NCBI RefSeq assembly: GCF_002741035.1
Contig: NZ_CP016808.1
Coordinates: 6,062,501-6,126,500, forward strand
Direction: 5' to 3'
From: Paenibacillus sp. BIHB 4019
GTDB taxonomy: Bacteria > Bacillota > Bacilli > Paenibacillales > Paenibacillaceae
Length of the DNA stretch: 64,000 nucleotides
Shown: piece by piece, positions 1 through 8,660 of the stretch
Layout: every line of letters starts with the position of its first letter
Numbering within the stretch: the stretch's first letter is position 1
Position numbers and translations under genes: made by a program
The notes under the pieces: generated by a model
Told to the model about the DNA's origin: nothing
Seen by the model: only the letters and a program-made list of their open reading frames with translations
Databases searched by the model: none

Positions 1-298
1 CGAAACGGCCATAAATCGGAACCAGCACTTTGTCTCCCGGCTCAATTAAGCTGTTAAGTACCGCTTCAATGCCTGAACGCGACGTTCCATCTATCGGATA
101 AGCCCAGCGATTGTCCGTTTGGAACAAGCTGCGCAGCATTTCCATCGTATCATTCATCAGTGCCGTAAACTCGGGGTCAAATTGGCCCAGTATAGGATAA
201 GATAACGCACGAAGCACACGCGGGTCAACCTCAACGGGGCCAGGTGTCATAATCGTGCGGGGGGAAGGCGACAGTTCTCGGTAGCTCTTCATCATCAT
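1..298 (-). CDS. pucG: (S)-ureidoglycine-glyoxylate aminotransferase, N-terminal part
   Basis: About 99 N-terminal residues of a class V PLP aminotransferase that run off the left edge of the window. Translation shows MTPGPVEVDPRVL followed by YPIDGTSRSGIEAVL, typical of the PucG/alanine-glyoxylate aminotransferase group. PucG moves the amino group of ureidoglycine to glyoxylate, the step after allantoate deimination, so its place as last visible gene of the puc operon fits. The PLP lysine lies outside the window. Three consecutive ATG codons occur at 298, 295 and 292. The first overlaps the upstream stop as ATGA, but the GAGGAGAA ribosome binding site ends only 1-2 bases before it, so the second or third ATG is the likelier initiation point. 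The fold call is firm; the exact amino donor is inferred from context. Confidence 0.85.
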   Translation of the reverse strand, partial: MMMKSYRELSPSPRTIMTPGPVEVDPRVLRALSYPILGQFDPEFTALMNDTMEMLRSLFQTDNRWAYPIDGTSRSGIEAVLNSLIEPGDKVLVPIYGRF

Positions 299-1545
299 TT
301 CTCCTCGTAAGCAAGTTCATATAACAAAGCGGACAGCATCTCCGCCCCTGCTGCCAATTGATCCGGCGACGTATATTCCTCTGGGGAATGGCTAATGCCG
401 CCGCGGCTCGGAACGAATAACATCGCTGTAGGACAAATGCCTGACAGCAGCTGGGCGTCATGCCCCGCCCCGCTCGGCATGACCGTATAAGGCAATGTTA
501 ATTGCTTCGCAATACGTTCCAGACGGACACGCAATTGTCCGTCCATCGGGGCAGGCGCGGCCTCCATCCATTGCTCAATCGTCACCCGCAGCTCCCGCTC
601 GCCAGCGATTTCTTGAAACTGCTGAAATACCGTTTGGCAAAATTCACGAATCGCGGTCCCATCTATATGGCGTACATCGACCGTAAAGCTAACGGAACCA
701 GCAATAACATTCGGCGTATTTGGCGTTGCCGCCAGTTTACCAACCGTAGCAACGAGCGGCGAGCCCGTTAAAATCGCTTCCGTCTCCAGCTGCACAATCA
801 TTGCAGCCGCTCCAGCCAGTGCATCGCGGCGCAGCGGCATCGGCGTCGTCCCGGCATGATTAGCTGTTCCGCCCACCGTTACCGTATAACGATGCTGCCC
901 GACGATGGCCTCGACAATGCCAACGCTGAGCTGCTGCCGTTCCAGAACAGGCCCTTGCTCAATATGCAGCTCCACAAACGCTGCAATATCTGATCGGCGG
1001 GCGGCACGCTGCTCCGCTTTGCCGAAGCCGCAATGAAGCATCGCCTCTTGCAGGCTAGTTCCGGCTGCATCATAGCGCTCCGCACATTGCTCTAAATCAT
1101 ATAGCCCGGTCATATTGCCCGAGCCCCAATACGTAAGCGGAAAACGGCTGCCTTCCTCTTCGCAGAGCGAAACTACCTCAAGCGTTTTTACAGGCTGCCC
1201 ATACGTTTCCTTCAAATGCGCCAAAGCGGCAATTCCGGCAGCGACACCATAAGCCCCGTCATAAATGCCGCCCGATTGCACCGTATCGATATGGGAGCCC
1301 GTCATAATAACCGGCCCTTCTTCTGAACTGCCTTGCAGCCTGCCGAATAAATTGCCTACTCGGTCAAAATAAACGTCCATGCCCAGTTCTTGCATTTGCT
1401 CGGCTAAATATTGCTGTGCCTCCAGCCACTCTGCCGTATAAAGCAGCCTAGTCACACCACCGCGCGGATCAGCGCCGAACTGGGATAATTCCTCCAGCAG
1501 CTTAGGGACGAAGGAGGCGAGCTGCCATTTGCTTGCCATTGTCAT
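295..1545 (-). CDS. pucF: allantoate amidohydrolase (deiminase), M20 family
   Basis: A 416-residue metal-dependent hydrolase of the M20 peptidase family. Diagnostic stretches are GSHIDTV and YDGAYG (metal-binding His and bridging Asp), CEEEGSRFP (catalytic and metal-binding Glu) and FVELHIEQGPVLE (second metal His), in the order expected for allantoate amidohydrolase. It releases ammonia and CO2 from allantoate to give ureidoglycine. Length matches the ~410 residues usual for the family. The open frame extends to a GTG at 1554, but ATG at 1545 sits about 10 bases after AAGGGG and one base after the allantoinase stop, so it is preferred. N-carbamoyl amino acid hydrolases share this fold; the puc context decides the assignment. 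Confidence 0.9.
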   Translation of the reverse strand: MTMASKWQLASFVPKLLEELSQFGADPRGGVTRLLYTAEWLEAQQYLAEQMQELGMDVYFDRVGNLFGRLQGSSEEGPVIMTGSHIDTVQSGGIYDGAYGVAAGIAALAHLKETYGQPVKTLEVVSLCEEEGSRFPLTYWGSGNMTGLYDLEQCAERYDAAGTSLQEAMLHCGFGKAEQRAARRSDIAAFVELHIEQGPVLERQQLSVGIVEAIVGQHRYTVTVGGTANHAGTTPMPLRRDALAGAAAMIVQLETEAILTGSPLVATVGKLAATPNTPNVIAGSVSFTVDVRHIDGTAIREFCQTVFQQFQEIAGERELRVTIEQWMEAAPAPMDGQLRVRLERIAKQLTLPYTVMPSGAGHDAQLLSGICPTAMLFVPSRGGISHSPEEYTSPDQLAAGAEMLSALLYELAYEEK

Positions 1546-1546
1546 A

Positions 1547-2962
1547 TCAAACACACCCCTTCATCATACCCTTTTCCGAACCCGCCTCAAACGGTAGCAG
1601 CAACTTGCCCGAAGCTGGCTGTGCAAGGCCTCCGTCAGCTGTATATACAACGGTTCCTCGAACGAGTGTCACCACGACTCGGCAGGCCATTTCTTTCCCC
1701 ACATAAGGGCTATGCTTGTGCCGATAAAACAAATGTTCCTCCCGCAGCTCATAGGCCGCATTAGCGTCTATAATAGCCAGGTCCGCGTCAGAGCCGATTG
1801 CGATAACTCCCTTGCGCGGATACAGCCCGAAGCGCTGCGCAGGTCCTGCCGACAGCAAAGCGGATAACAATGGCAGCGGCAGCCCACGCTTGATCCACCC
1901 TTCGCCTAGCACCACCTCCATGCTGCTCTGTGCCCCGGATATGCCTCCCCATGCCTCGAAAAACGTTTTGGAAGCATCCTTCTTCATCGGAGTCGGGCAT
2001 GGCGAATGATCGGAAGCGATGACGTCCAGCTTGCCTTCGCCAATCATTCGCCACAATCCCTCGCGCTGCTCCTCGCTGCGCAGAGGAGGCGCGCATTTGG
2101 CAACTGCTCCAAGCACCGCCATATCCTTCTGTGTCAGCAGCAAATAATGCGGACAGGTTTCCACCGTCACCGGCAAGCCGCGCCGCTTCGCCCGATCAAT
2201 CAGCTCCACCGCGTCATAGCTGCTTATATGGACAAAATGAACTTTGCAGCCCGTCTGCTCCGCAAACAACAGCGCCTTGTTCACCGCCTCCAGCTCGGCA
2301 ATAATCGGACGCGAGGCTGCGAATGCCTCAGCATCATGGCGGCCGGCTGTTAGGGCCGCATCTGCCAGTTGGGACGTAATGGCGTCACTCTCGGCATGAA
2401 GGGCAACAAATCCGCCAAGCGTGGCGATTTTTTTCATCCCCTCATACAGCGTCCAGTCATCAACCTCGCGAAATCGCCCTTCCCCTTCGCCGCCGGGATT
2501 GGACATAAATGCTTTAAAGCCGACGACGCCCGCTTCGAACATAGGGGCAAGCTCATCCAGCTTCCCTGGGACAAGCCCGCCCCAGAACGTATAATCAACT
2601 GCTGAATGGCCTTCGGCCTGGCCTGCTTTCAACGCAAGCGCCTCGGTCGTAACAGTCGGCGGATTGCCATTGAGCGGCATATCAGCGTAGCAGGTTGTCC
2701 CTCCGGCAGCTAGTGCGGCAGAGCCGCTCGCAAATCCTTCCCAATGCCCCAAATTCGGTTCATTGAAATGCACGTGAATATCGACCATGCCGGGCAGCAC
2801 ATACTGCCCCTCCGCATCGATTCGAGAGCCCGACTCGGCACCTGCGAGAGACGGCTCCAAGGCGGCAATGCGGCCATCGCGAATGCCAATATCCAGCTTT
2901 TTCACTTGGTCAGGCAGCACAACAAAACCATTCATCACGATACAATCATAGTAGGAAGCCAT
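1547..2962 (-). CDS. pucH: allantoinase
   Basis: A 471-residue cyclic amidohydrolase that opens the hydantoin ring of allantoin to allantoate. Metal-centre motifs appear in family order: DIHVHFNEP (HxH) near residue 60, GFKAFMS (carboxylated lysine), VALHAES, VHFVHISS and IASDHSPCP (final metal Asp). The GHWEGFASGSAALAAGGTT stretch is characteristic of allantoinase rather than dihydropyrimidinase. ATG codons at 2968 and 2962 are both possible. AAGGGG ends 3 bases before the first and 9 before the second, so 2962 is used. It follows the HIU hydrolase gene by about 50 bases and ends one or two bases before pucF starts, so the two are probably translationally coupled. Confidence 0.93.
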   Translation of the reverse strand: MASYYDCIVMNGFVVLPDQVKKLDIGIRDGRIAALEPSLAGAESGSRIDAEGQYVLPGMVDIHVHFNEPNLGHWEGFASGSAALAAGGTTCYADMPLNGNPPTVTTEALALKAGQAEGHSAVDYTFWGGLVPGKLDELAPMFEAGVVGFKAFMSNPGGEGEGRFREVDDWTLYEGMKKIATLGGFVALHAESDAITSQLADAALTAGRHDAEAFAASRPIIAELEAVNKALLFAEQTGCKVHFVHISSYDAVELIDRAKRRGLPVTVETCPHYLLLTQKDMAVLGAVAKCAPPLRSEEQREGLWRMIGEGKLDVIASDHSPCPTPMKKDASKTFFEAWGGISGAQSSMEVVLGEGWIKRGLPLPLLSALLSAGPAQRFGLYPRKGVIAIGSDADLAIIDANAAYELREEHLFYRHKHSPYVGKEMACRVVVTLVRGTVVYTADGGLAQPASGKLLLPFEAGSEKGMMKGCV

Positions 2963-3015
2963 GCGCATCCACCCCTTTTTTCCATAACATAAGCCCGCCT
3001 GTTCACTCTGCTCTT

Positions 3016-3387
3016 CTAAGTACCGCGATAAGTGCTGTAGCCCCCTGGCGCAACCAGCAGCGGAATATGATAATGCGCCTGCGCATCCTTAACGCGAAAT
3101 CGAATCGGTATTTGTTGAAAAATAAATTCAATAGACGACTCCCGCGCAGCGCCATTATCGCGTGACAAAAAGCTACCGGCATTAAACACAAGCTCATAGA
3201 CGCCTGGTTGCATCCTCTCGCCAGCAAGCATGGGCGCATCGAGCCGTCCATCCGCATTGGTGGAAGCGGCCTGAAGCAGCAGCCGTTCTCCAGTCTCCTC
3301 GCTCAACTGCCACAGCTCCAGCCCCATCCCTGCCGCAGCCTTCCCCGTAGAAATATCGAGCACATGCGTCGTTATTTTGCCGCTCAT
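3016..3387 (-). CDS. pucM: 5-hydroxyisourate hydrolase (transthyretin-like)
   Basis: A 123-residue transthyretin-like protein that hydrolyses 5-hydroxyisourate, the uricase product, to OHCU. It starts with KITTHVLDISTGKAAAGM, holding the conserved His of the THVLD motif, has LDAPML and YELVFNAG strands, and ends in YHIPLLVAPGGYSTYRGT. The C-terminal tetrapeptide is YRGT instead of the usual YRGS of this enzyme family, a conservative change at the active-site tail. Length is normal. It overlaps the uricase gene by four bases (ATGA), so uricase and the enzyme that takes its unstable product are made together. The protein is cytoplasmic. Confidence 0.92.
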   Translation of the reverse strand: MSGKITTHVLDISTGKAAAGMGLELWQLSEETGERLLLQAASTNADGRLDAPMLAGERMQPGVYELVFNAGSFLSRDNGAARESSIEFIFQQIPIRFRVKDAQAHYHIPLLVAPGGYSTYRGT

Positions 3388-4352
3388 GACGAGGCTTCCT
3401 CGTTTTCCAAATCCTCGCGGGTAAGCGTGAAGCCTTGGAAGCCGAATGGCGGACGCGGCTCGGTGTAGACAGCGGCTGCATCCTCCTCCGTATGGTCAAC
3501 CACCGTTTCCCATGTCCGGTTATTCGATTCAAACCGCACCTCCGCCAATTGCGGGAAACGGGTCAAAATACGCAAGCCGACTTGATAAATTAAATATTGA
3601 ATCGATGGCGTTTTATATTCGTGGAACACATTATGGGTAATATCCCGGATATGCTCAGCCGCAACGTATTGTCCAAAGACCGTATCTACCGCATGTTCAA
3701 CGTCTGCATAGCTCCAATAAATGTTTAGAAAAATAAAGAGCGGCCGATCATAGCTTTCCGGCAGTGTCGTATATTCATCACGGACAAATCCATAGAAGGA
3801 GCTGCCGCTTACTTTAATCAGCTGCAAATCAGTAATCGCGCACTCATGCTCGACGATAACCGGAGCTCCCTCTTCGCCGTCGCGGACAAGCTTCATCGAA
3901 GCGCTCGCATGATCATTATGGGAACGGCGGTACACAAGCGGGCTATCGACCAGCCCCTCACTGCCGTCTGCCACTTCAAGCGTATGGAACGGGATGCGGT
4001 CCGCACTCAGCTCGATAGCTTCAATATGCGGATAGCGGCTAAGAAATTGCTTGCTGATGAACGCAAGCAGCCCTTCTGTCGTGCTCCCCTCAAAGTCGGC
4101 CGTTTGCCGCAAAATAAAATTTTTCATCGAATCTGTCGCCACAACCTGCGTATTGTCTCCTTTAGTAAAGGAGGTGAGCAATGTCTCGCCGCTTACGGCA
4201 AATGTAATATTATGGGCAAAAATAACGTTCGTATCGCCGGTAAAAGCCGATTCTGGGATGCGCTTTACCGCCAGTGGCGCTGCATAGGTCCGATAAGTCA
4301 ATACATCCCCTTTGCCATAATAAAGTGTACGTCCGCTGCCAAGTTTCAACAT
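3384..4352 (-). CDS. pucL: urate oxidase (uricase)
   Basis: A 322-residue cofactor-free urate oxidase of two T-fold halves that converts urate and O2 to 5-hydroxyisourate and peroxide. The first half carries FTKGDNTQVVATDSMKNF, containing the threonine that works with the catalytic lysine. The second half has FLNIYWSY and the conserved VFHEYKTPSIQYLIYQVG segment. In B. subtilis the orthologue is the C-terminal half of PucL, whose N-terminal half is the OHCU decarboxylase. Here the two are separate genes with 51 bases between them. The start at 4352 has GGGAGAGGG nine or so bases upstream. Peroxide made here has no catalase in the neighbourhood. Confidence 0.95.
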   Translation of the reverse strand: MLKLGSGRTLYYGKGDVLTYRTYAAPLAVKRIPESAFTGDTNVIFAHNITFAVSGETLLTSFTKGDNTQVVATDSMKNFILRQTADFEGSTTEGLLAFISKQFLSRYPHIEAIELSADRIPFHTLEVADGSEGLVDSPLVYRRSHNDHASASMKLVRDGEEGAPVIVEHECAITDLQLIKVSGSSFYGFVRDEYTTLPESYDRPLFIFLNIYWSYADVEHAVDTVFGQYVAAEHIRDITHNVFHEYKTPSIQYLIYQVGLRILTRFPQLAEVRFESNNRTWETVVDHTEEDAAAVYTEPRPPFGFQGFTLTREDLENEEASS

Positions 4353-4403
4353 ATTTACCCTCTCCCTTTGCTCTATATCAATTTTGGTATGATTTTTTAA
4401 GTC

Positions 4404-4898
4404 TCACTCTTCTATTAAATCGTTCAGGCGCAAAAAGGTGATGCGGGCGATTTGCCATTTTGCCTCCTCCAGCTCCTCCTGAAGGCTGTTGCCGATTCGC
4501 GCTGCCATCGCTTCCTTGATATCTGCTTTGCTTTTGCCACGAACTGCTAAAATAAATGGAAAACCAAACTTCTCCGTATACTGGCGGTTCATCGCTGCAA
4601 ACTGCTCAAATTCCTCAGGCGTCAATTGGCTTAGTCCCGCCCCCTGCTGCTCTTTTGTGGAATATTCGCCAATGCTGATTCGAGTTGCCAGATCGGGGTG
4701 TTCGCGAATAAGCACAAGCACCCGCTCCTCTCCCGCCGTATAAGCTGCGTTCACCATGCTCTCATGCAGCTGCTCTATTGAGCGGAAGGGTTTATTCTCC
4801 CATGCCAGCTCCGCCACCCAGGGCGAATGTTCAAAAATAGCGCCAAGCGCTTCCATAAATGCCTCACGGCTCATCGTATTTAATAAGTCCAATTTCAT
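4404..4898 (-). CDS. uraD: OHCU decarboxylase
   Basis: A 164-residue protein that decarboxylates 2-oxo-4-hydroxy-4-carboxy-5-ureidoimidazoline stereospecifically to (S)-allantoin. The helical family motifs are present: ALGAIFEHSPWVAE near residue 20 with the catalytic histidine, LIREHPDLATR, and EKFGFPFILAVRGKSK. The reading frame could start at a GTG at 4916, but ATG at 4898 has GGAGGAGG with 8-base spacing and overlaps the pucE stop as ATGA. It stands directly before uricase, matching the domain order of the fused Bacillus PucL. Confidence 0.92.
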   Translation of the reverse strand: MKLDLLNTMSREAFMEALGAIFEHSPWVAELAWENKPFRSIEQLHESMVNAAYTAGEERVLVLIREHPDLATRISIGEYSTKEQQGAGLSQLTPEEFEQFAAMNRQYTEKFGFPFILAVRGKSKADIKEAMAARIGNSLQEELEEAKWQIARITFLRLNDLIEE

Positions 4899-5413
4899 GG
4901 CGCGTTCCTCCTCCACTCTATCGCCCGCTCTACAGCCCGTTTAATGCCTCCGTAGCCGGTGCAGCGGCAAATATTTCCGGATAGTGCTTCTTCAATTTCA
5001 TCCTCGCTCGGGTCAGCATTTCGATCCAGCAGCGCCTTGACCGATATAATCATGCCAGGCGTGCAATAACCGCACTGAAAGCCTCCCTCTTCTAGAAAAG
5101 CGCGCTGCACAGGGTCAATTCCACCATCAGCCGCCCCTATACCTTCAATTGTCGTAATCTGTTTGCCCGCGCATTGGTAGGCCATCGTCAAGCAAGCATT
5201 AATTGGCTTGCCATCCACCAGCACCATGCAGGCACCGCAGCGGCCAATTTCACAAGACCGCTTCGTCCCTGTAAGAGCCAAGTCGTCGCGCAGCATACTC
5301 AGCAGCCGTTTGGAGCCTGCAACTTCAAGCTTCATTTCTTCGCCATTAATGGTACAGGCCAGCTCCGACTGCCCAGTGCCCCGCGTCACTCCCAGCATTT
5401 CATGCTTGCTCAT
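4895..5413 (-). CDS. pucE: xanthine dehydrogenase, 2Fe-2S subunit
   Basis: A 172-residue small subunit of the molybdenum hydroxylase. It holds two [2Fe-2S] clusters: a plant-ferredoxin type site in CEIGRCGACMVLVDG and NACLTM, and the all-helical C-terminal site in QCGYCTPGMI and NICRCTGYGGI. It passes electrons from the molybdopterin site to FAD. The first site reads CEIGRCGAC where most relatives have CGEGECGAC, but the cysteine spacing is intact. Start and stop overlap with pucD and uraD by four bases each, so the subunits are tightly coupled. Confidence 0.94.
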   Translation of the reverse strand: MSKHEMLGVTRGTGQSELACTINGEEMKLEVAGSKRLLSMLRDDLALTGTKRSCEIGRCGACMVLVDGKPINACLTMAYQCAGKQITTIEGIGAADGGIDPVQRAFLEEGGFQCGYCTPGMIISVKALLDRNADPSEDEIEEALSGNICRCTGYGGIKRAVERAIEWRRNAP

Positions 5414-7692
5414 CTTTCGCTCACCGCCTCTCCTGCAAAAGCGAAAGCCATTTGCAGCAGCTCTGGCTCAATTGGCAGCTTCGTCACGCGGATGCCCGCC
5501 GCCTGATGAATGGCAGCTGCAATAGCCGGAGCAAGCGTAACCGAGCCTACTTCGCCAATGCCGCGCGGACCATAGCTATCTTCTTGCGGCAAATGCTCAA
5601 TCGGCTCAACGGTGACCATACCGCGATGCTCCGCAATCGTTGGCACCAGATACGTATCTAAATTTTTCGTCATATATTGTCCCTGCTGCATGACCGCATC
5701 TTCCGTTACCGAAAAACCAAGCGCCATGCTGCTGCCGCCTTCGATCTGCCCGAGAAAGCCCTGGGGATTCATGACAGGCCCTGCCGCTACCGCATGGTAC
5801 TGGTCAAGCACCTTCACTCGTCCTGTCAGTTGATTGATCTCAACCTTCACAACAACGGCCGCATACGTATATAAAAAATGGGCTCCTGTTCGCGGGGTAT
5901 CTGATGCAGGGAACTGAAAGGCAGTCGAACAGCTGATCGGCTCCCCTTCGGCCTCCGCCAGCTCCTTATACGTCAGCAGCATGGAATCGCCTTCTGCCTC
6001 ATAAATGCCTCCTGCTCCCATAACGAGCACGCCGGCTGTTTTTCCCAGCAGCTTCGCTGCCCGTTCCAGCATTTGCGATGTAAACGGCGCTTTCAGATTT
6101 TGCAGCGTCTTCCACATCATGCTGGTTGCTCTTGAAGCTGTTGTAGAGCCGCTGTCGGGGACAAGATCGGTATCCCCGATAATCATTCGGATATCGGATT
6201 CAGCCAAGCCGAACTGCTCAATTAGCATCAGCTCCAGCGTAGCAAGCAAGCCTTGCCCAAATTCCTCATAACCGAATACGGCTTCAATTCGGCCATCGGC
6301 CGCCAGCGAGAGCCGGCCGCCTGCCGGATCAGGAATACCTACACCAAGCCCGCCGCCGTGCATGGTAAAGGCTGAACCAATACCCACCTTTATCCACGGC
6401 TCGCGCTCCTCAGCCCCATCCGGCATCCCTCTTTCCTGCCACAAGCCGCTCGCTTCAGCTGCATTCCACACCTGCATGGCGCCTTCGGTTACGACGATCG
6501 GCTGGCCGAACGGGCCTGGATCTTCCGGCATCCGCATATTGATCCGCCGCAGCTCCCAAGGGTCCATCCCAAGCTTTTCTGCCAGCCGGTCAAGATGCCC
6601 TTCCAGTGCAAAAATCGCCTGATTTCCGCCAAAGCCGCGGAACTCACCGGACATTCCGTTGTTCGTATAGACGGAATAACCGTCTACTTCCACATGATCG
6701 TAGCGGTATGGCCCAAGTACATGCTCAACGGCAAAGTTAAGCACCTCTGCTCCCAGCGTGGCATATGCGCCAGTGTCGGCGATGATCCGCACTTGATGGG
6801 CAAGCAGGCGGCCACTGGCGTCTGTACCGGTTTTCATCGAAATTTTCATCGGATGACGTTTCAGACCGGCGCGGACTGATTCCCATCTGGAATGATGCAG
6901 CTTAACGGGGCGGTTTGTTTTTAGCGCCAGCAGCGCGCCATAAGGCTGCACATTCAATTCGTCCTTGCCGCCAAAGGAGCCGCCAATCGGGCTTGAGACG
7001 ATGCGGATTCGCTCCTGCTTCATCGCGGCAATCCGCGACAATTGCAGACGATCCATAAATCCATGCTGAGTAGGCGAATATACCGTTAACCGCCCATCCT
7101 CCTCGGGTACAAACAGGCCGCCTTCGGTTTCCATATAGGTGTGCATCTGTCTCGGCGTGAAATAAGTCTCCTCTACAATATGGGCACAGGCGGCGAACCC
7201 GCGTTCCAGCTGCCCTCTATTAAACTGGCTGCGGTGCAGCACATTGCCCTGCGGATGAAGCAGCGGCGCATCCTGCAAAAGCGCCTGCTCGGCATCGTCA
7301 ACAATCGGCAGCAGCTCATACTCGACCTCAATAAGAGAAAGAGCATATTCGGCTAGTTCAGCCGTCTCTGCAGCTACAGCTGCCACCGCGTCGCCGACAT
7401 AACGAACTTTATTTTCACAAAAGACAGGCTGATCCTGATGGGCAATGCCATAGCGATTCAAACCGGGCACATCGAGATGCGTCAGCACGGCATGGACACC
7501 TTCCAACTGCAACGCCTTCTCGGTACAAATACTGAGGATAAGGGCATGTGGATGGGGGCTGCGCAGAACCCGGCCATAGAGCATGCCCGCTGCCGACATA
7601 TCCGTCAAATACGCAAGGCGGCCTGTTACTTTCCCCAGCCCATCCGGCCTGATTCGCCACCGCTTTCCACTTGTCTCGCGGTTCAACAGCAT
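5410..7692 (-). CDS. pucD: xanthine dehydrogenase, molybdopterin subunit
   Basis: The 760-residue catalytic subunit of xanthine dehydrogenase, which hydroxylates hypoxanthine and xanthine to urate. An N-terminal domain with GRVLRSPHPHALI is followed by Moco-binding motifs GGSFGGKDE, GEFRGFGGNQAIFALE, GYEEFGQGL and the C-terminal YGPRGIGEVG, whose glutamate is the catalytic base. The frame opens at a GTG at 7701, but GGGGAGAGG lies 8 bases before ATG 7692, which is preferred. It is co-encoded with the FAD subunit (pucC, 50 bases upstream) and the iron-sulfur subunit (pucE, ATGA overlap), the three-subunit plan of bacterial enzymes. Substrate is inferred from the urate pathway genes around it. 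Confidence 0.94.
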   Translation of the reverse strand: MLLNRETSGKRWRIRPDGLGKVTGRLAYLTDMSAAGMLYGRVLRSPHPHALILSICTEKALQLEGVHAVLTHLDVPGLNRYGIAHQDQPVFCENKVRYVGDAVAAVAAETAELAEYALSLIEVEYELLPIVDDAEQALLQDAPLLHPQGNVLHRSQFNRGQLERGFAACAHIVEETYFTPRQMHTYMETEGGLFVPEEDGRLTVYSPTQHGFMDRLQLSRIAAMKQERIRIVSSPIGGSFGGKDELNVQPYGALLALKTNRPVKLHHSRWESVRAGLKRHPMKISMKTGTDASGRLLAHQVRIIADTGAYATLGAEVLNFAVEHVLGPYRYDHVEVDGYSVYTNNGMSGEFRGFGGNQAIFALEGHLDRLAEKLGMDPWELRRINMRMPEDPGPFGQPIVVTEGAMQVWNAAEASGLWQERGMPDGAEEREPWIKVGIGSAFTMHGGGLGVGIPDPAGGRLSLAADGRIEAVFGYEEFGQGLLATLELMLIEQFGLAESDIRMIIGDTDLVPDSGSTTASRATSMMWKTLQNLKAPFTSQMLERAAKLLGKTAGVLVMGAGGIYEAEGDSMLLTYKELAEAEGEPISCSTAFQFPASDTPRTGAHFLYTYAAVVVKVEINQLTGRVKVLDQYHAVAAGPVMNPQGFLGQIEGGSSMALGFSVTEDAVMQQGQYMTKNLDTYLVPTIAEHRGMVTVEPIEHLPQEDSYGPRGIGEVGSVTLAPAIAAAIHQAAGIRVTKLPIEPELLQMAFAFAGEAVSER

Positions 7693-7742
7693 CGCTATCA
7701 CCTCTCCCCTATGAACGCTAAGCTTGCTTGCTTATTTAATTA

Positions 7743-8660
7743 TTATTTGAGCTGCATTACTTTCCACAGCTCTGACACTATTAGATTGGCAGCGGTTTTC
7801 TGGCGATAGCTTTCCGAAGCGAACACATCGCCTACCGGATGAAAATGTTCCAAGACTGACGTATAACAAGTCTGGAGCAGCGAATGGTCAAGCTTGCTGC
7901 CCTTTAGCAATCGCTCTGCATGCTCAAGCCGCTTTGGCATCGTCTGCCCGCCCCCAACCGCAAGTCGCATATCAACGATATGCCGCTCGGCACTTACAAC
8001 GGCGCTTATCGCAACAGTTGCTATCGATGGCGTGAATACTTCGCGGCGGCCAACCTTGTGATAGACATCCAGCCTGTATTTCCCCTCCTGTTTCGATAGA
8101 TCGACTGGCGACAATATAATGGCGAGCAGCAAACGATTTTTCCATGCGTGATTGGCCTGCGCTTCCAACAGCCATTCTGCAAGCGGCTGCTCAAACGCTC
8201 CTTGCCCATCGTGCCAGAGGAGCATGGCCTCATAAACGATTAACGCTGGAAGTGCGTCGCCTACGCGGGACAGCACATTGCCGCCAAGCGTAGCCAGGTT
8301 CCGAATCGATGGGGCAGCGATATTTTTCATCGCAGTGGTCAGCAGTGAATAATGAGTGCTTATATAAGAGTCATTTCTGACCTCTGACAGCAGCGCCGCC
8401 GCTCCGATCTGACAAATTTGCCGATCGTGACTGCTGGAAGCAAGCGTAATCGGCGTTTGCATGCTGGAAATACCGCTAATATCGATCAAATGGCCAGGCA
8501 TGCGGGCAGTTCCCGCTTCCCACCACGTACGAAGCAGCGTACCTCCAGCAACGAAAACGCCGTCCTCGCCAAGCTGCTGTTTAAGCGTGCAAGCTTCCGC
8601 TGCATTACTTGGCTGCCATACGATGGGAGATTCCGGCTTCGTTTGTTTATTCATGGCCAT
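7743..8660 (-). CDS. pucC: xanthine dehydrogenase, FAD subunit
   Basis: A 305-residue CO-dehydrogenase flavoprotein-type FAD subunit. VFVAGGTLLRTWW matches the pyrophosphate-binding loop of the family, and IAAPSIRNLATLGGNVLSRVGDAL matches the TIGGN(I/V) motif. The C-terminal CO_deh_flav_C domain follows with VGRREVFTPSIATVAI and VGGGQTMPKRL. It transfers electrons from the 2Fe-2S subunit to NAD+. The open frame extends to 8714, but an AGGAGGG site 7 bases before ATG 8660 marks the start. This overlaps the end of pucB by 14 bases. Confidence 0.91.
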   Translation of the reverse strand: MAMNKQTKPESPIVWQPSNAAEACTLKQQLGEDGVFVAGGTLLRTWWEAGTARMPGHLIDISGISSMQTPITLASSSHDRQICQIGAAALLSEVRNDSYISTHYSLLTTAMKNIAAPSIRNLATLGGNVLSRVGDALPALIVYEAMLLWHDGQGAFEQPLAEWLLEAQANHAWKNRLLLAIILSPVDLSKQEGKYRLDVYHKVGRREVFTPSIATVAISAVVSAERHIVDMRLAVGGGQTMPKRLEHAERLLKGSKLDHSLLQTCYTSVLEHFHPVGDVFASESYRQKTAANLIVSELWKVMQLK

